In this document: positions 9,068 through 20,257 of the stretch, one piece after another
Numbering within the stretch: the first letter of the stretch is position 1
Layout of the letters: every line of letters begins with the position of its first letter
Assembly (NCBI GenBank): GCA_027448945.1
Contig: DAIDMQ010000016.1
Span: forward strand, 62,001-126,000
Length of the DNA stretch: 64,000 nucleotides
From: Gallionellaceae bacterium
Lineage (GTDB): Bacteria; Pseudomonadota; Gammaproteobacteria; Burkholderiales; Gallionellaceae
Direction: 5' to 3'
Made by a program: the position numbers and the translations under genes
The notes under the pieces: model-generated
Seen by the model: only the letters and a program-made list of their open reading frames with translations
Databases searched by the model: none
What the model was told of the DNA's origin: nothing

Positions 9068-11977
9068 ATGAAGAACATCGTCAAATTCATTTTTTTATTG
9101 TCGTTGATATTCGCAGCCGATGCGATGGCGGTGACGTGTACCAGTATTGCCAACAAAGACTGGAATAGTAGCCGTGCCTGGATGGGTTGCAATAATGGTC
9201 AGCCGCCAACGGGCAGCTCGGTCATCATTGCCAGCGGTACTGTGATCAAGGCAGATTCAAATACGAATACGGTCGCTAATATCACCATCAATGCGGGCGG
9301 TACGTTGCAGGGTAAAAACGGCAATACAATTTCCTTCTCCGGCAACTTCATCAACAATGGCACATTCACTGCTGGCGGCGGCAAAGTGGCGCTGACTGGC
9401 ACGAATCAGACTATCGGCGGCACCAGCACCACTACATTTTTTAACCTGTCCGTAGGCGCGCAGACTGTAGTCACGCTGACTGGCAACATCGTTGTGACTG
9501 GTACGACTAATCTAACGGCAGCCAAGATCGCTTCGACATGCCCGACAAATTTCACTATTACAACTGCAGCAGGTGTGTTGAATAGTTGCACGACGACTCC
9601 CCCGCCGACAGGAAATGTTACGGTGACGATGAATCCCGGTAGCTGCGTGAACACTGTGTGGACAGGTATAGGAAAATCTTCATGGGCGCCCACACCGACC
9701 ACTAATGTCAACTTGAATGACACCTTGTATGCGACGACCACGCTAACTGGCACGAGTAACTATTTGCAATGCTCGGCCTATGGCTTCACCATTCCTGCGA
9801 ATGCAACCATCGTGGGTGTGGTGGTGAATGTGCAGCGCAAGTCTTCCCGCACCAGTCGTACTACGGATGGTGCGATGCGCTTGGTAAAAGCCGGTGTGAT
9901 TGGGACTGTGGATCGTTCGACTGCCACCACTTACACAACCGTCGATGTGGCAGAGCCGCATGGTACGGCAACGGATTTGTGGGGGACTACTTGGACGCCG
10001 GCAGACATCAATGCCGCTAACTTTGGCGCGGCATTTGCAACAAAGGCTACGAAAAAACGAACTGTGTCGGTGAATCACATGCCGATTTCGGTGACTTATA
10101 GCGTTCCATCAAACGTCCCTCACCATATTCAAATTGAGCATGACGGCTCCGGCCTGACCTGTGCCGCAGAGCAAGTCACGATACGCGCGTGTGCCGACGC
10201 TGCATGCACCAAAAACCTCACTGGCGCCGCTGTAACGGGCAACCTGCTTTGGACAGGCGGTGGCAGTACCTCATTTACCATTCAGAGCGGCGGTACAGGA
10301 CAGGTGGTGGTCGCGGTACCGGTATCGACTGCGCAAACTGTCACCCTTAGCATCAACAGTGTTACCCCAACGCCGGTTGCGGCCAGTTCATGCTTGAATA
10401 CGGCAGGGGGGACATCTTGCAGTTTGACCTTCGCCCAATCTTCTGTGTGTATCGATGCGGTGGAGCAAGGGGGTACCCTGATTACGGGTATCTATACCAA
10501 GCTCTCGGGCGTGCCTTTCTCGTTGGATCTACTAACGACTTCGGGTGCGAATTACAACAATGCAAATGTTACGGTGGAGCTGGTTGATGCGCTGGCCGGT
10601 ACAAGCTGCGCAACACGAACTTCATTATCTGCTCAAAATGTCAACTTTCCGAATGTGAATCGCAAGACCGTCAATTTCACCTATGCCGGCGCAGTCAAAC
10701 AGGCGAAAGTCCGTGTAACGGGGTTGGGCGCGCCGAGCTGCTCGGCAGATAAATTCGCTATCCGCCCTTCCGGTTTTACGGTGACTTCCAATCTGAATGC
10801 TGATGCCACGGGAACGAATCCGAATGCCACGCCGGTATTGGCAGCGGGTGCCAATTTCACGTTGACTGCAACCGCAGTGTCCGGATATGACGGTACCCCC
10901 GCCATCAATATCGCCAAAGTTAGTGCACATACAGGAGCTGTGGCAAACGGACAGTTAACGGGCGTTTTCTCGCCAGCCAATCCGGCAACAGGTGTGGCGA
11001 GTGGCAGTACGTTCGCTTATAACGAAGTCGGGTATTTCAAATTGGCTGCGGATGGTGTCTTGGATACGACATTTGCAAATATCGATACCCTGGATGGTGA
11101 CTGCACGCTGGATGCTTCCAATAGCCTGGTTGGCGGAAAATACGGGTGTTATATCGGACATGCTGCAACCCCCTATTTTGGCCGTTTCGTGCCTGATCAC
11201 TTTGATACGGTTGCGACGAATAAGTGCGATATTTTCACCTACTCTGGACAACCCTTTCTGGTCGAAGTGCAGGCCAAGGATGCTGCGGGTACGACGATAT
11301 TGCAAAATTATGAACCCCCTTACTCCAAGGCGGTGATGCTCAGTGACTCACAAAATGCTGCCAGTGTAGGGGCGTTAGCGCCGACTATAGTGTCGAATTT
11401 TAGTCTGGGTACGAGCGCTAGTAATCCGGCCTACAGCTTCGCAGTTTTGAGGACGGCACCTACGACGGTAACAGTCGCCGCAACCGAGGTGGCAGGTGGC
11501 GACGGCGTGAGTTCGACTTCGTCCAAAAGCATACCTGTGGCGAGCTTTATCGCAACCGAGGGGAGTGTGGATATCCGTTCTGGACGGTTGTGGTTGGGAA
11601 ATGCTTATGGTTCTGAGCTACTAGATCTACCTGCGCCCCTGTTTGCGCAGTATTGGGATGGCAGCACTTATTTGACTAACGTGGATGACGATGTCGCTGC
11701 AACTTGTACTGCTGTTTCTACGCCTACGTTGGTATTGCAGCCAGGTGGAACTGCAGTCACTGCGACCATGAATAACATGCTCATCGCAGGCGATGGCGGC
11801 TTGGTGTTAATGCGCCCCAACGTTTCCGGATACGTCGATGTGACCGTCGCTGCGCCTACATGGTTGCGCTATGACTGGGCCGGTACCGGTGTGCAGAGTG
11901 ATCCAACTGCACGTGCGACATTTGGTGTTTATAAAGGAAAAGATGTTTACATCTATCGCGGGCGACGCGGGCGATAG
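9068..11977 (+). CDS. mshQ: MSHA-associated large secreted protein MshQ-like (DUF6701-type C-terminal region)
   Basis: Signal peptide (MKNIVKFIFLLSLIFAADAMA); beta-rich Thr/Ala/Gly repeats; C-terminus NVSGYVDVTVAAPTWLRYDWAGTG...ATFGVYKGKDVYIYRGRRGR; follows mshP. Confidence 0.72.
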   Translation: MKNIVKFIFLLSLIFAADAMAVTCTSIANKDWNSSRAWMGCNNGQPPTGSSVIIASGTVIKADSNTNTVANITINAGGTLQGKNGNTISFSGNFINNGTFTAGGGKVALTGTNQTIGGTSTTTFFNLSVGAQTVVTLTGNIVVTGTTNLTAAKIASTCPTNFTITTAAGVLNSCTTTPPPTGNVTVTMNPGSCVNTVWTGIGKSSWAPTPTTNVNLNDTLYATTTLTGTSNYLQCSAYGFTIPANATIVGVVVNVQRKSSRTSRTTDGAMRLVKAGVIGTVDRSTATTYTTVDVAEPHGTATDLWGTTWTPADINAANFGAAFATKATKKRTVSVNHMPISVTYSVPSNVPHHIQIEHDGSGLTCAAEQVTIRACADAACTKNLTGAAVTGNLLWTGGGSTSFTIQSGGTGQVVVAVPVSTAQTVTLSINSVTPTPVAASSCLNTAGGTSCSLTFAQSSVCIDAVEQGGTLITGIYTKLSGVPFSLDLLTTSGANYNNANVTVELVDALAGTSCATRTSLSAQNVNFPNVNRKTVNFTYAGAVKQAKVRVTGLGAPSCSADKFAIRPSGFTVTSNLNADATGTNPNATPVLAAGANFTLTATAVSGYDGTPAINIAKVSAHTGAVANGQLTGVFSPANPATGVASGSTFAYNEVGYFKLAADGVLDTTFANIDTLDGDCTLDASNSLVGGKYGCYIGHAATPYFGRFVPDHFDTVATNKCDIFTYSGQPFLVEVQAKDAAGTTILQNYEPPYSKAVMLSDSQNAASVGALAPTIVSNFSLGTSASNPAYSFAVLRTAPTTVTVAATEVAGGDGVSSTSSKSIPVASFIATEGSVDIRSGRLWLGNAYGSELLDLPAPLFAQYWDGSTYLTNVDDDVAATCTAVSTPTLVLQPGGTAVTATMNNMLIAGDGGLVLMRPNVSGYVDVTVAAPTWLRYDWAGTGVQSDPTARATFGVYKGKDVYIYRGRRGR

Positions 11978-12034
11978 CAATAAACATATTCAAATCAATT
12001 GACAGTAAATGATTGTTAAAGTAAGTTCCTGAAT

Positions 12035-12988
12035 ATGATGAAATTACCATCCATTTCCAGACTGTTGGGCACAAAAGCTCAGGACGATGGATGGTTTGCG
12101 TGCGATTTCGTGGCGAATGGAGCGTATACCGCACAAGTCGATTTTTCGGGCGCTAGACCAAAAGTGACGCGCTGCTCATTCCATCTTGCAGATGCGATGA
12201 GTGGTGAAGTGTTGGAGCGTTTGTCGCGCGATGCTGATTTCCCCAAGAAACAAATTACAACGCTGTTGAGTTTCGGTGAATATCAAATGCTGATGGTGGA
12301 GGCCCCTGTGGTGCCTGCTGATGAGCTCAAGACGGCAATACGATGGAAGATCAAAGATGCACTGAGTTTCCATGTGGAAGATGCCACGATAGATGTCTTG
12401 CAGATCCCCAAGCAGGGAGCTGAAAGGATGACGTATCTTTTTGCCATCGCAGCCGAGAATAGCGTCATACAGCAGAAGATCGCGATGTTTGAACGCGCCA
12501 AGCTCGATTTGAATGTCATCGATATACGTGAAACCGCGCAGCGTAATATCGCCACGCTCTATGAGCAAAATGAGCGCGCAGTCGTTTTGTTGGTATTCGA
12601 TGAAAAGGGCGGTCTGATGACCTTCTCGTCAGGTGGGGAGCTGTATATGTCTCGCCGTATAGAGATAGGAGTCGACCAATTATGCGAAGTCGACGAAGAG
12701 TTGTTGTCGCAGGCCATGAATCGTATCGAACTGGAACTGCAGCGCTCGCTGGATTATTTTGATCGCCAATATAACCATATACCCATTAGCCGGCTCTTGG
12801 TGAGTGCGCCGTCAGCTTCGGGCCTCATCAGCTTCTTGAGCGGGACGATGGATATAAAGGTCGAACAACTTGACCTGTCACAAGTCATGGATACAAGTGC
12901 GGTAGCGGAGTTAAGCAATCAGGACTTCCTGATGAATGCGATACCGGTGATAGGTGCCGCATTGAGACAGGAAAGACGCGCGCTATGA
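12035..12988 (+). CDS. mshI: MSHA biogenesis protein MshI (PilM-like)
   Basis: Actin-like PilM-type fold; position in locus. Confidence 0.75.
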   Translation: MMKLPSISRLLGTKAQDDGWFACDFVANGAYTAQVDFSGARPKVTRCSFHLADAMSGEVLERLSRDADFPKKQITTLLSFGEYQMLMVEAPVVPADELKTAIRWKIKDALSFHVEDATIDVLQIPKQGAERMTYLFAIAAENSVIQQKIAMFERAKLDLNVIDIRETAQRNIATLYEQNERAVVLLVFDEKGGLMTFSSGGELYMSRRIEIGVDQLCEVDEELLSQAMNRIELELQRSLDYFDRQYNHIPISRLLVSAPSASGLISFLSGTMDIKVEQLDLSQVMDTSAVAELSNQDFLMNAIPVIGAALRQERRAL

Positions 12989-13626
12989 GTCAGCAAGTCA
13001 ATCTGTTTAACCCAATCTTTATGAAGCAAAGAAAGTATTTTTCTTTGCTTACCATGTTGCAATCCTTGGCGCTGATCATCTTGGGTTCCTTGCTGTTCTA
13101 TGGTTATGCGCGTTATCAAGTAAGTACCTTAGAGCGGCAAGCGATCAAAAACAATGAGCGTTATATGGCTGACAGGGTGCGTGTGGAGAAATTCCGCAGT
13201 GAGTTTTCTCCGGAGCAAACCAACCGTGCATTACAGGATGAGATTCAACTGCTGGAAAAAAAATTTACCGAGCAGAGCGTCTTGGTCAGCACATTACAGA
13301 CCGGTGTAATTGGCAACACCCTGGGCTATTCTCAATATATGAAAGCTTTTTCTAGGCAGGTCGTGCCCGGCTTGTGGTTAACAGGCTTCAAGCTGACGGG
13401 TGATGGCGCACAGATTAATCTGCAAGGCGCGGTCGTCGATGGGAAGCTGTTGCCTAACTTCATCAATCGATTGAGTCATGAGAAAAGCATGCAGGGTAAA
13501 ACTTTTGCGACTTTGGAAATGGAGCAAGTCAAGAGTTTAGCAAGCAAAGATGGCAAGATACCGCCTGTGCCCCGTTATGTGTCGTTCAGTTTGCAGTCCG
13601 GCAAAGCAGGCGAGGTAACGAAATGA
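12985..13626 (+). CDS. PilN-like MSHA biogenesis protein
   Basis: SQQVNLFNPIFMKQRKYFSLLTMLQSLALIILGSLLFYGYARYQVSTLE: one N-terminal TM plus coiled coil. Confidence 0.7.
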   Translation: MSQQVNLFNPIFMKQRKYFSLLTMLQSLALIILGSLLFYGYARYQVSTLERQAIKNNERYMADRVRVEKFRSEFSPEQTNRALQDEIQLLEKKFTEQSVLVSTLQTGVIGNTLGYSQYMKAFSRQVVPGLWLTGFKLTGDGAQINLQGAVVDGKLLPNFINRLSHEKSMQGKTFATLEMEQVKSLASKDGKIPPVPRYVSFSLQSGKAGEVTK

Positions 13627-14300
13627 AGTCCTACTGGAAACTGTTCGGCGGTAAAGTGGATGACTTATCGTTACGCGAGCGGGTCATGATGTTCGCCGCT
13701 GCGGGGTTTGTTGTAATTTCTGTCATCAACTCGCTGTTGCTCGATCCACTGACCATTCGTCAAAAGTCCTTGTCCTTGCAAATTGAGCAACAGCAAGAAA
13801 AAAATAAAGAACTGCAGGCTGAGCTACAAGCTTTGCTGCTTGCAAAGCAAAATGATGCGACTTCACCTCTTAGGTTACGCATTGCCGAACTGAAAATTTT
13901 GCTGGGAAATCAGGAAGACTATCTCAAAGGTCGTCGCGACCGCTTGGTAGAACCAGAGAAAATGGCTCATCTATTGGAGCAGGTGCTGAGTAAGAACTCA
14001 CATCTGCAGCTGGTTTCGTTGAAGACATTGCCCGTGAGTCTGTTGATAGATAAGCCCGGCACCAAGGAGGGCGTCCAAGAGAGTGCAGATGCACAAGTCA
14101 AACAGATATACAAACATGGTGTACAGATCAGTGTGCGCGGTACATATTTGGATCTGTTGAACTATGTTTCTGCGTTGGAACGTATGCCTACCCAGATGTT
14201 CTGGGCAGAAGCGGATTTGGTCGTGGAGCAACATCCGGATGCAGTGTTGACATTGGTACTTTATACCTTGAGTTTAGATAAGACATGGTTGACCGTATGA
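13623..14300 (+). CDS. mshJ: MSHA biogenesis protein MshJ (PilO-like)
   Basis: N-terminal TM and coiled coil; ATGA overlap with neighbours. Confidence 0.68.
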   Translation: MKSYWKLFGGKVDDLSLRERVMMFAAAGFVVISVINSLLLDPLTIRQKSLSLQIEQQQEKNKELQAELQALLLAKQNDATSPLRLRIAELKILLGNQEDYLKGRRDRLVEPEKMAHLLEQVLSKNSHLQLVSLKTLPVSLLIDKPGTKEGVQESADAQVKQIYKHGVQISVRGTYLDLLNYVSALERMPTQMFWAEADLVVEQHPDAVLTLVLYTLSLDKTWLTV

Positions 14301-14707
14301 TCAAATTCGCAGGTTTACTGCTGTTGTTAGTTGTGCAGCCACTTTCTGCGGAGATGTTGAGCGACCCGACTCGCCCTGCGGCTACGCTGGAGGTAGGTGA
14401 AGCTGTCGGGAGCGCCACACTGGATGATGTCAGCCAGACTCAGGGTTTGCATCTCATCATCATCAAGAAGAACAGACGAGCGGCAATCATAGATGGTCAA
14501 ACTGTGGAGCTGGGAGGCAAAGTCGGCGATGCCCGCTTGGTCGAGGTTCACGAGGATCGCGTGGTGCTGCTGGGCTCAGGTGGTCGCAGGGAAATGAAGC
14601 TCTACCCCAGGGTGTCGATCAGGCGGGCTGACAAGGTAATAACATCGAGAGACGGGCAGGCGCCCGCAAGCGCACAGTCCGTAATCACGAACAAGGAGAA
14701 AAAATGA
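14297..14707 (+). CDS. mshK: MSHA biogenesis protein MshK (PilP-like)
   Basis: Signal peptide; LSDPTRPA...LHLIIIKKNRRAAIIDGQTVELGGKVGDARLVEVHEDRVVL. Confidence 0.75.
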   Translation: MIKFAGLLLLLVVQPLSAEMLSDPTRPAATLEVGEAVGSATLDDVSQTQGLHLIIIKKNRRAAIIDGQTVELGGKVGDARLVEVHEDRVVLLGSGGRREMKLYPRVSIRRADKVITSRDGQAPASAQSVITNKEKK

Positions 14708-16485
14708 GACACTCGTTATGGCTGATCGCCATACTGACACTGCTTTCGGGCTGTGCGACACCCGCACAACGCAATGTTGCGGGTGAATCGATAGAAAACA
14801 CGATGAATCAGGCGGTAGCGCAAAGCGACCAACCTGGTAAATCGGATGCAGTCAGTGCCGCACTACTACCGTCCATTTCCATGGATATGCCCAAAGTAGA
14901 TAGCAAGTCTTTGGAAAACCGTTTCGATCTGTCTGTCGTCAACACACCAGCCGCTCAAGTTTTCATGGCCATCGTATCGGGTACTCGTTACAGTATGCTG
15001 TTGCACCCGGATGTAAGTGGCAGTATCACGCTCAATCTGAAGGATGTCACAGTCTTTGAGGCGCTGGAAGCGGTGCGTGAACTCTATGGCTATAACTACA
15101 AGGTCGATGGCAGTCGCATCTATATCCAGTCTGCGGATCTACAGACGCGGATATTTCAAGTCAATTATCTGACCGGCTTGCGTGCGGGTACTTCATCTTT
15201 GCGTGTGACCTCCGGCTCGGTGTCGGATACGGCCACAGGCAGTAGCACCACTGGACAGTTGCCAACTTCTGTTAATCGCATCGAATTCGCCAAGAATAAA
15301 TCGTCGGGGCAGGTCACTTCAGCCAGTATCAATAATGAAAGCGGCAAAGATGGCAGCAAAGTCATGACGGTGACCAGCACAGATTTCTGGGGCGAGTTGG
15401 ATACCGCGCTTCGTACCATCGTAGGTGAAGAGAAAGGTCGCAGTGTGGTCATCAGTCCGACTTCCGGAGTGATTGTGATACGTGCGATGCCCGATGAGCT
15501 GAATAGCGTGGCGGCCTATCTCAAGGCGGCGCAGATATCTGTGGAGCGTCAAGTGATACTTGAAGCCAAGATTGTAGAGGTGCAGTTAAGCGATGGTTAC
15601 CAATCGGGTGTGAACTGGGGTGTGTTCAAGTCAGGTCAGAACAGTGGCTTGAGTGCCGGACAACTGGCAGCCACAGGCAACGCAGGTGGCGTGCTTGCGC
15701 CGGGCGTGGCGGGTGCGGCAGGTGCCAAAATGACACCTAACTTGCTGGGTGCAGGCGGGGCGTTCTCATCTATACCAGGTGCGGATCTGGCCAATACTGC
15801 GGTTCCAGGACAGGTGCCGGGCTCCTTGTTTGGCCTGGCTTTTCAGACCAGTAATTTTGCAGCCTTGTTGAGCTTCTTGGAATCGCAGGGCAATGTGCAT
15901 GTGCTGTCCAGTCCCCGTATCGCAACTTTGAACAACCAGAAAGCCGTCCTCAAAGTCGGCACGGACGAGTTTTTCGTGACCGAGATTTCAGGTGGCACGC
16001 AGGGAACCGCTAACGTGGCGGGCACCGCACCCACGGTCAAGGTGCAGCCATTCTTCTCGGGTATCGCACTGGATGTTACGCCGCGTATCGATCAAAACGG
16101 CGAAATCATCTTGCATGTACATCCCTCTGTGAGCACTGTTACGACGGTCAATAAGTCACTGAATCTTGGTACGGCCAACGGCACATACAATCTGCCGCTG
16201 GCTTCCAGTTCTATCTCGGAGACAGACAGCATTGTACGTTCGCGCGATGGCCAGATCGTGGCAATAGGCGGTTTGATGCGCCAAGCGACTTACGACGACA
16301 ACTCCGGTTTGCCCGGCCTGCCCAAGAGCGTGTTTGGTCAGACCAACCAACGTACCGAAAAACGTGAATTGGTGATCTTGCTCAAGACTACTATCGTTGA
16401 TAGCGACAAGGATTGGTCTGAAGATATCGCACGCAGTCGTGATCGCTTACATGACCTCGACTCATCGCAGCACAAGCAACAATAG
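14704..16485 (+). CDS. mshL: MSHA outer-membrane secretin MshL
   Basis: Lipobox-like LTLLSGCATP; secretin signature VHVLSSPRIATLNNQKAVLKVG...IVAIGGLMRQ. Confidence 0.9.
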   Translation: MRHSLWLIAILTLLSGCATPAQRNVAGESIENTMNQAVAQSDQPGKSDAVSAALLPSISMDMPKVDSKSLENRFDLSVVNTPAAQVFMAIVSGTRYSMLLHPDVSGSITLNLKDVTVFEALEAVRELYGYNYKVDGSRIYIQSADLQTRIFQVNYLTGLRAGTSSLRVTSGSVSDTATGSSTTGQLPTSVNRIEFAKNKSSGQVTSASINNESGKDGSKVMTVTSTDFWGELDTALRTIVGEEKGRSVVISPTSGVIVIRAMPDELNSVAAYLKAAQISVERQVILEAKIVEVQLSDGYQSGVNWGVFKSGQNSGLSAGQLAATGNAGGVLAPGVAGAAGAKMTPNLLGAGGAFSSIPGADLANTAVPGQVPGSLFGLAFQTSNFAALLSFLESQGNVHVLSSPRIATLNNQKAVLKVGTDEFFVTEISGGTQGTANVAGTAPTVKVQPFFSGIALDVTPRIDQNGEIILHVHPSVSTVTTVNKSLNLGTANGTYNLPLASSSISETDSIVRSRDGQIVAIGGLMRQATYDDNSGLPGLPKSVFGQTNQRTEKRELVILLKTTIVDSDKDWSEDIARSRDRLHDLDSSQHKQQ

Positions 16486-16486
16486 T

Positions 16487-17419
16487 ATGTATCTGAAGCA
16501 TTTTGGTTTGCTCGAACAGCCCTTCGGGCTGACACCTGATACCAGTTTCTTTTACGCCTGCTCCAGTTATCAGGAAGCGCTTAATACGCTGCTGATCGCG
16601 GCGCGTAACGGCGAGGGTTTTATCAAAATTACGGGCGAGGTGGGCAACGGGAAGACACTGTTGTGTCGCAAGTTTCTCGCAGCGTTGAATCCGGCACGCA
16701 CGCCGGTTACGCAAGGCACGGAAAATGCCGTAGCCAAATCAGATCCGCGTTTCATGATCGCGTATATCCCAAATCCCTATTTAGAACCACGTAGTTTGCT
16801 GATGGCGATGGCCGAACAGTTCGGTGTCGATGTCACCAACCTAAGCGATCAGCACCAGTTGCTCAAGGCGCTCACCCTCAGCTTGCTGGAATGCGCACGC
16901 AAAGGACAGCGCGCGATTGTGTGTTTGGATGAAGCGCAAGCCATGCCGCTCGCGAGTTTGGAGGTGCTGAGGCTGTTGACGAATTTGGAGACTGAGAAGC
17001 GCAAATTGCTACAAGTGGTTTTATTCGGTCAGCCCGAGTTGGATGAACACCTGCGCCAGCATGCGATACGTCAGTTGCGCCAACGCATCACTTTCCAGCA
17101 TCAGTTGATGGGCTTGCAGCAAGATGAGTTGGACCGCTATCTGCGCCATCGTCTGAAGGTTGCCGGATACGCAGGTGAGACATTGTTCAGCAAGGCCGCA
17201 GTATTAAAGCTGCAGCGCATCAGCAAGGGCACTCCCCGGCTCATCAATATTCTCGCCCATAAGGCGATGATGTCGGCGTATGGCGAAGGGCGCCAGCAAG
17301 TGGCTTATAAGCACATAACACTAGCCGCCAAAGATACTCCCGAAGCCGGTCGAGACTGGTTGCTTTGGGGAGCAGGAATTGCAATTGCTGTTTTGCTCGC
17401 GGGGATGGGGTTGTTATGA
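16487..17419 (+). CDS. mshM: ExeA-like AAA ATPase MshM
   Basis: MYLKHFGLLEQPFGLTPDTSFFY...ITGEVGNGKTLLCR...IVCLDEAQAMPL; the provided ORF start (16397) overlaps mshL. Confidence 0.87.
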   Translation: MYLKHFGLLEQPFGLTPDTSFFYACSSYQEALNTLLIAARNGEGFIKITGEVGNGKTLLCRKFLAALNPARTPVTQGTENAVAKSDPRFMIAYIPNPYLEPRSLLMAMAEQFGVDVTNLSDQHQLLKALTLSLLECARKGQRAIVCLDEAQAMPLASLEVLRLLTNLETEKRKLLQVVLFGQPELDEHLRQHAIRQLRQRITFQHQLMGLQQDELDRYLRHRLKVAGYAGETLFSKAAVLKLQRISKGTPRLINILAHKAMMSAYGEGRQQVAYKHITLAAKDTPEAGRDWLLWGAGIAIAVLLAGMGLL

Positions 17420-18468
17420 GCTTGATCAATCAGATGGTGAATCAGATGGAACAGCGTGGTGCGCAACTCGATACGGAAGATTATTTAGTCCGTTCGGTGC
17501 AAATCTCACGAGGCTCATCCAAACTGGTTTGGTGGCTGTTGGCGCTCGCAATAATTGCGGCGATAACGGTGTGGTCCTATGTCAGATATACCACCAAGGT
17601 GCCGGCGCTTATTTCCCGTGCCGAGACGGCAGAGATTCGGCGGCTCACTCAGCCGGTGGTGGCTGTGGCGATACCAGATGCAAGCAGTGCAGTGGTGACA
17701 GCGCCAGTCTTTCAGTTAAGTCTGGATCTCAGCGAGCCAGTATCAAAACTAGCAACAGAGATAGCTCAACCTGTAGTAGCGGAAAAGTTGCCGCAACCAA
17801 AAGTGGTGCGTGAGCATCCATCCAAAGTCGCAAAGGCGGATAAGGTGGCGCTTCCCGCGCCGTTGCCGGCAAGCGAAGGATTACCAGAAAAGAAAATCAG
17901 CACACAGCAAAGAGCTGATACAGCGTTCCGGAAGGGCATAGCCTATATGCAGCAGGGGCGTAGCTCCGAGGCTTTGCAGGAATACCAAACTGCGCTCGCA
18001 CTGGATGCGGGTCACGACAAAGCCCGGCAAGCCTTGGTATTGTTGCTGATTGAAAGCAAGCGCAACACAGAGGCCGAGCAGGTCCTATTGGAAGGCGTTA
18101 GGTTTAATCCCGAAAAATTGGGTTTTGTGATGATGGCAGCCAGACTGCAAGTCGAGCGTGGTGCGATCAATGAAGCTGTGCAGACTTTGGAGTCATCACT
18201 GTCTTACGCCACCGTGCACCCCGAGTATCAGGCCTTCCTGGCTGCGTTGATGCAACGACTACAGCGCCATCAAGAGGCAATCACGCGTTATCAGGCCGCA
18301 TTGACACTTAATCCAGGCAATGGACTTTGGTGGATGGGAGAAGCGATCTCATTGCAGGCGCTGAAACAGAATAAGGATGCCAAGTCTGCCTATCAACATG
18401 CACTTGATTTAAAGAATCTCAGCCCTGATTTGCAACAATACGTGCAGCAAAGACTCAAAGAGCTGTAA
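17416..18468 (+). CDS. mshN: TPR protein MshN
   Basis: MSLINQMVNQMEQRGAQ; one TM; TPR repeats. Confidence 0.8.
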   Translation: MSLINQMVNQMEQRGAQLDTEDYLVRSVQISRGSSKLVWWLLALAIIAAITVWSYVRYTTKVPALISRAETAEIRRLTQPVVAVAIPDASSAVVTAPVFQLSLDLSEPVSKLATEIAQPVVAEKLPQPKVVREHPSKVAKADKVALPAPLPASEGLPEKKISTQQRADTAFRKGIAYMQQGRSSEALQEYQTALALDAGHDKARQALVLLLIESKRNTEAEQVLLEGVRFNPEKLGFVMMAARLQVERGAINEAVQTLESSLSYATVHPEYQAFLAALMQRLQRHQEAITRYQAALTLNPGNGLWWMGEAISLQALKQNKDAKSAYQHALDLKNLSPDLQQYVQQRLKEL

Positions 18469-18485
18469 CGATTAATGGTCTAGAT

Positions 18486-19202
18486 TCAACCGTGCCGTAT
18501 CGTTCTGGCAACCACCCAAGTCTCTATATGGTTTGCGCCCTGATTGGCGGCAGCCTTGGCGAGTGCGTTCAGGCTGGCTCCGCTGGTATATACATCGTCC
18601 ACCAATACAACCTTGCGACCCATTAGTGAGACATCGCAGGCAAAAGCCTCGCGCATATTTTTACCGCGCGCTTTGTAGGGCAGCGAGGATTGCGAGGCGG
18701 TATCACGTACGCGTTTACATACATCTGAAAGCAACGCAATATCCAATCGTTTGGACAAACTGCGCGCCAATAGTAATGTTTGGTTATAGCCGCGCTGCCT
18801 AAGCTTATTGGGATGCAAAGGCATAGGAATGATGCAATCGGGTAATTCGTCTGTGGGAATGCGTAGTGCTAGGCGAGTGGCAAAGGCATCTGCCAAAGCT
18901 AGTTGGTCTCCATACTTGAGCTGCTGTATCAGTTTGTTGACGGGGAAGGTGTAAGCGTAAAGCGCTGTGCTGCGGTCGAACCTGGGCGGGTTGCTCAGAC
19001 AGTGGCCGCAGATCTCGCCGCTGGTCAAAGGCAGCGCGCAATGCCTGCAGGACGGGCCGCGCAAATATGGGAGCGAGCGCTCGCAGTCCTCGCACCACAA
19101 GCCCGCATCGCTCATGACTCCGCATAAGAGGCAGGGCTGCACAGGGATGGCTTGCTTAAATAATAGGCCGGCGTTCAGTTTAATCGACGCTAAAATTGAC
19201 AA
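18486..19202 (-). CDS. comF: ComF family phosphoribosyltransferase-like protein
   Basis: CxxC clusters; [39 protein letters not shown]. Confidence 0.9.
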   Translation of the reverse strand: MSILASIKLNAGLLFKQAIPVQPCLLCGVMSDAGLWCEDCERSLPYLRGPSCRHCALPLTSGEICGHCLSNPPRFDRSTALYAYTFPVNKLIQQLKYGDQLALADAFATRLALRIPTDELPDCIIPMPLHPNKLRQRGYNQTLLLARSLSKRLDIALLSDVCKRVRDTASQSSLPYKARGKNMREAFACDVSLMGRKVVLVDDVYTSGASLNALAKAAANQGANHIETWVVARTIRHG

Positions 19203-19261
19203 GGTCTTGTCCTTTCAAGGATGATGCCGCGCTGTTTCAATCATATCGGGTAGCCAACTTC

Positions 19262-20257
19262 ATGAACACTCAAACTATAGAATTCATACGTCCTGTCAAA
19301 CGCGACACTGCGCCTAAGCGCTGGCCGGTAGAGGACGTTGAAGCCCTGTTCAGTCTGCCCTTCGCGGATCTGATGTTTCGCGCCCAACAAGTGCATAGAG
19401 AACACTTCGATGCAAATGCAGTGCAATTATCTACCTTGTTGTCTATCAAAACGGGTGGTTGTTCGGAGGATTGTGGCTATTGCCCGCAATCGGCCTTCCA
19501 TGATACCGGCGTAGAGAATCGCAAGATGCTGGAAGTGGAAGAAGTGGTGCGCGCGGCTAAAGCTGCACAGGATCAAGGTGCGAACCGATTCTGTATGGGG
19601 GCAGCATGGCGCGAACCTGGCGAAGGAGATATGGAAGCTGTGGTCGAGATGGTCAAGGCAGTACGCGGTCTGGGCATGGAGACATGCGCGACACTGGGCA
19701 TGTTGAATGACCAGCAGACCGAACAATTGCGTGTGGCAGGTCTGGATTACTACAACCACAATATCGATACTGCGCCTGAATTCTATGGCGACATCATCAG
19801 CACCCGCGATTATCAAGATCGCCTGGATACGCTGGATCGCGTTCGTAAGGCGGGTATGCATGTATGCAGCGGCGGTATCGTCGGTATGGGCGAAAACCTC
19901 ACGCAACGCGCGGGGCTGGTCGCACAACTGGCGAACATGGAACCCTATCCCGAGAGTGTGCCGATCAACAATCTCGTCAAGGTGGAGGGTACGCCGCTCG
20001 CCGGTCAACCCGACCTCGATCCTCTGGATTTCGTGCGCACCATCGCGGTAGCGCGCATCACTATGCCGACTGCGCGTGTGCGTCTCTCGGCGGGTCGTCA
20101 GCAGATGTCGGATGCCGTGCAAACTTTGTGTTTTCTCGCTGGTGCGAACTCTATCTTTTACGGTGAGCAACTGCTGACGACAGGAAATCCTGAAGCAGAA
20201 CGCGATCGTGCATTGCTTGATAAACTGGGCATGTACCCCTTTGCGGACAAACATTAG
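19262..20257 (+). CDS. bioB: Biotin synthase
   Basis: [15 protein letters not shown] radical SAM motif; conserved C-terminus [16 protein letters not shown]. Confidence 0.96.
   Translation: MNTQTIEFIRPVKRDTAPKRWPVEDVEALFSLPFADLMFRAQQVHREHFDANAVQLSTLLSIKTGGCSEDCGYCPQSAFHDTGVENRKMLEVEEVVRAAKAAQDQGANRFCMGAAWREPGEGDMEAVVEMVKAVRGLGMETCATLGMLNDQQTEQLRVAGLDYYNHNIDTAPEFYGDIISTRDYQDRLDTLDRVRKAGMHVCSGGIVGMGENLTQRAGLVAQLANMEPYPESVPINNLVKVEGTPLAGQPDLDPLDFVRTIAVARITMPTARVRLSAGRQQMSDAVQTLCFLAGANSIFYGEQLLTTGNPEAERDRALLDKLGMYPFADKH

Noticed and set aside
9068-11977. Long ORFs on the opposite strand of mshQ (for example 9406-9753, 10625-10930)
   Set aside because: They mirror repetitive codon usage of a strong plus-strand gene; no start context or recognisable domain.
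18486-19202. Association of comF with the pilus locus as a competence system
   Set aside because: comF is on the opposite strand next to bioB, and no other competence-specific genes are present in the window.
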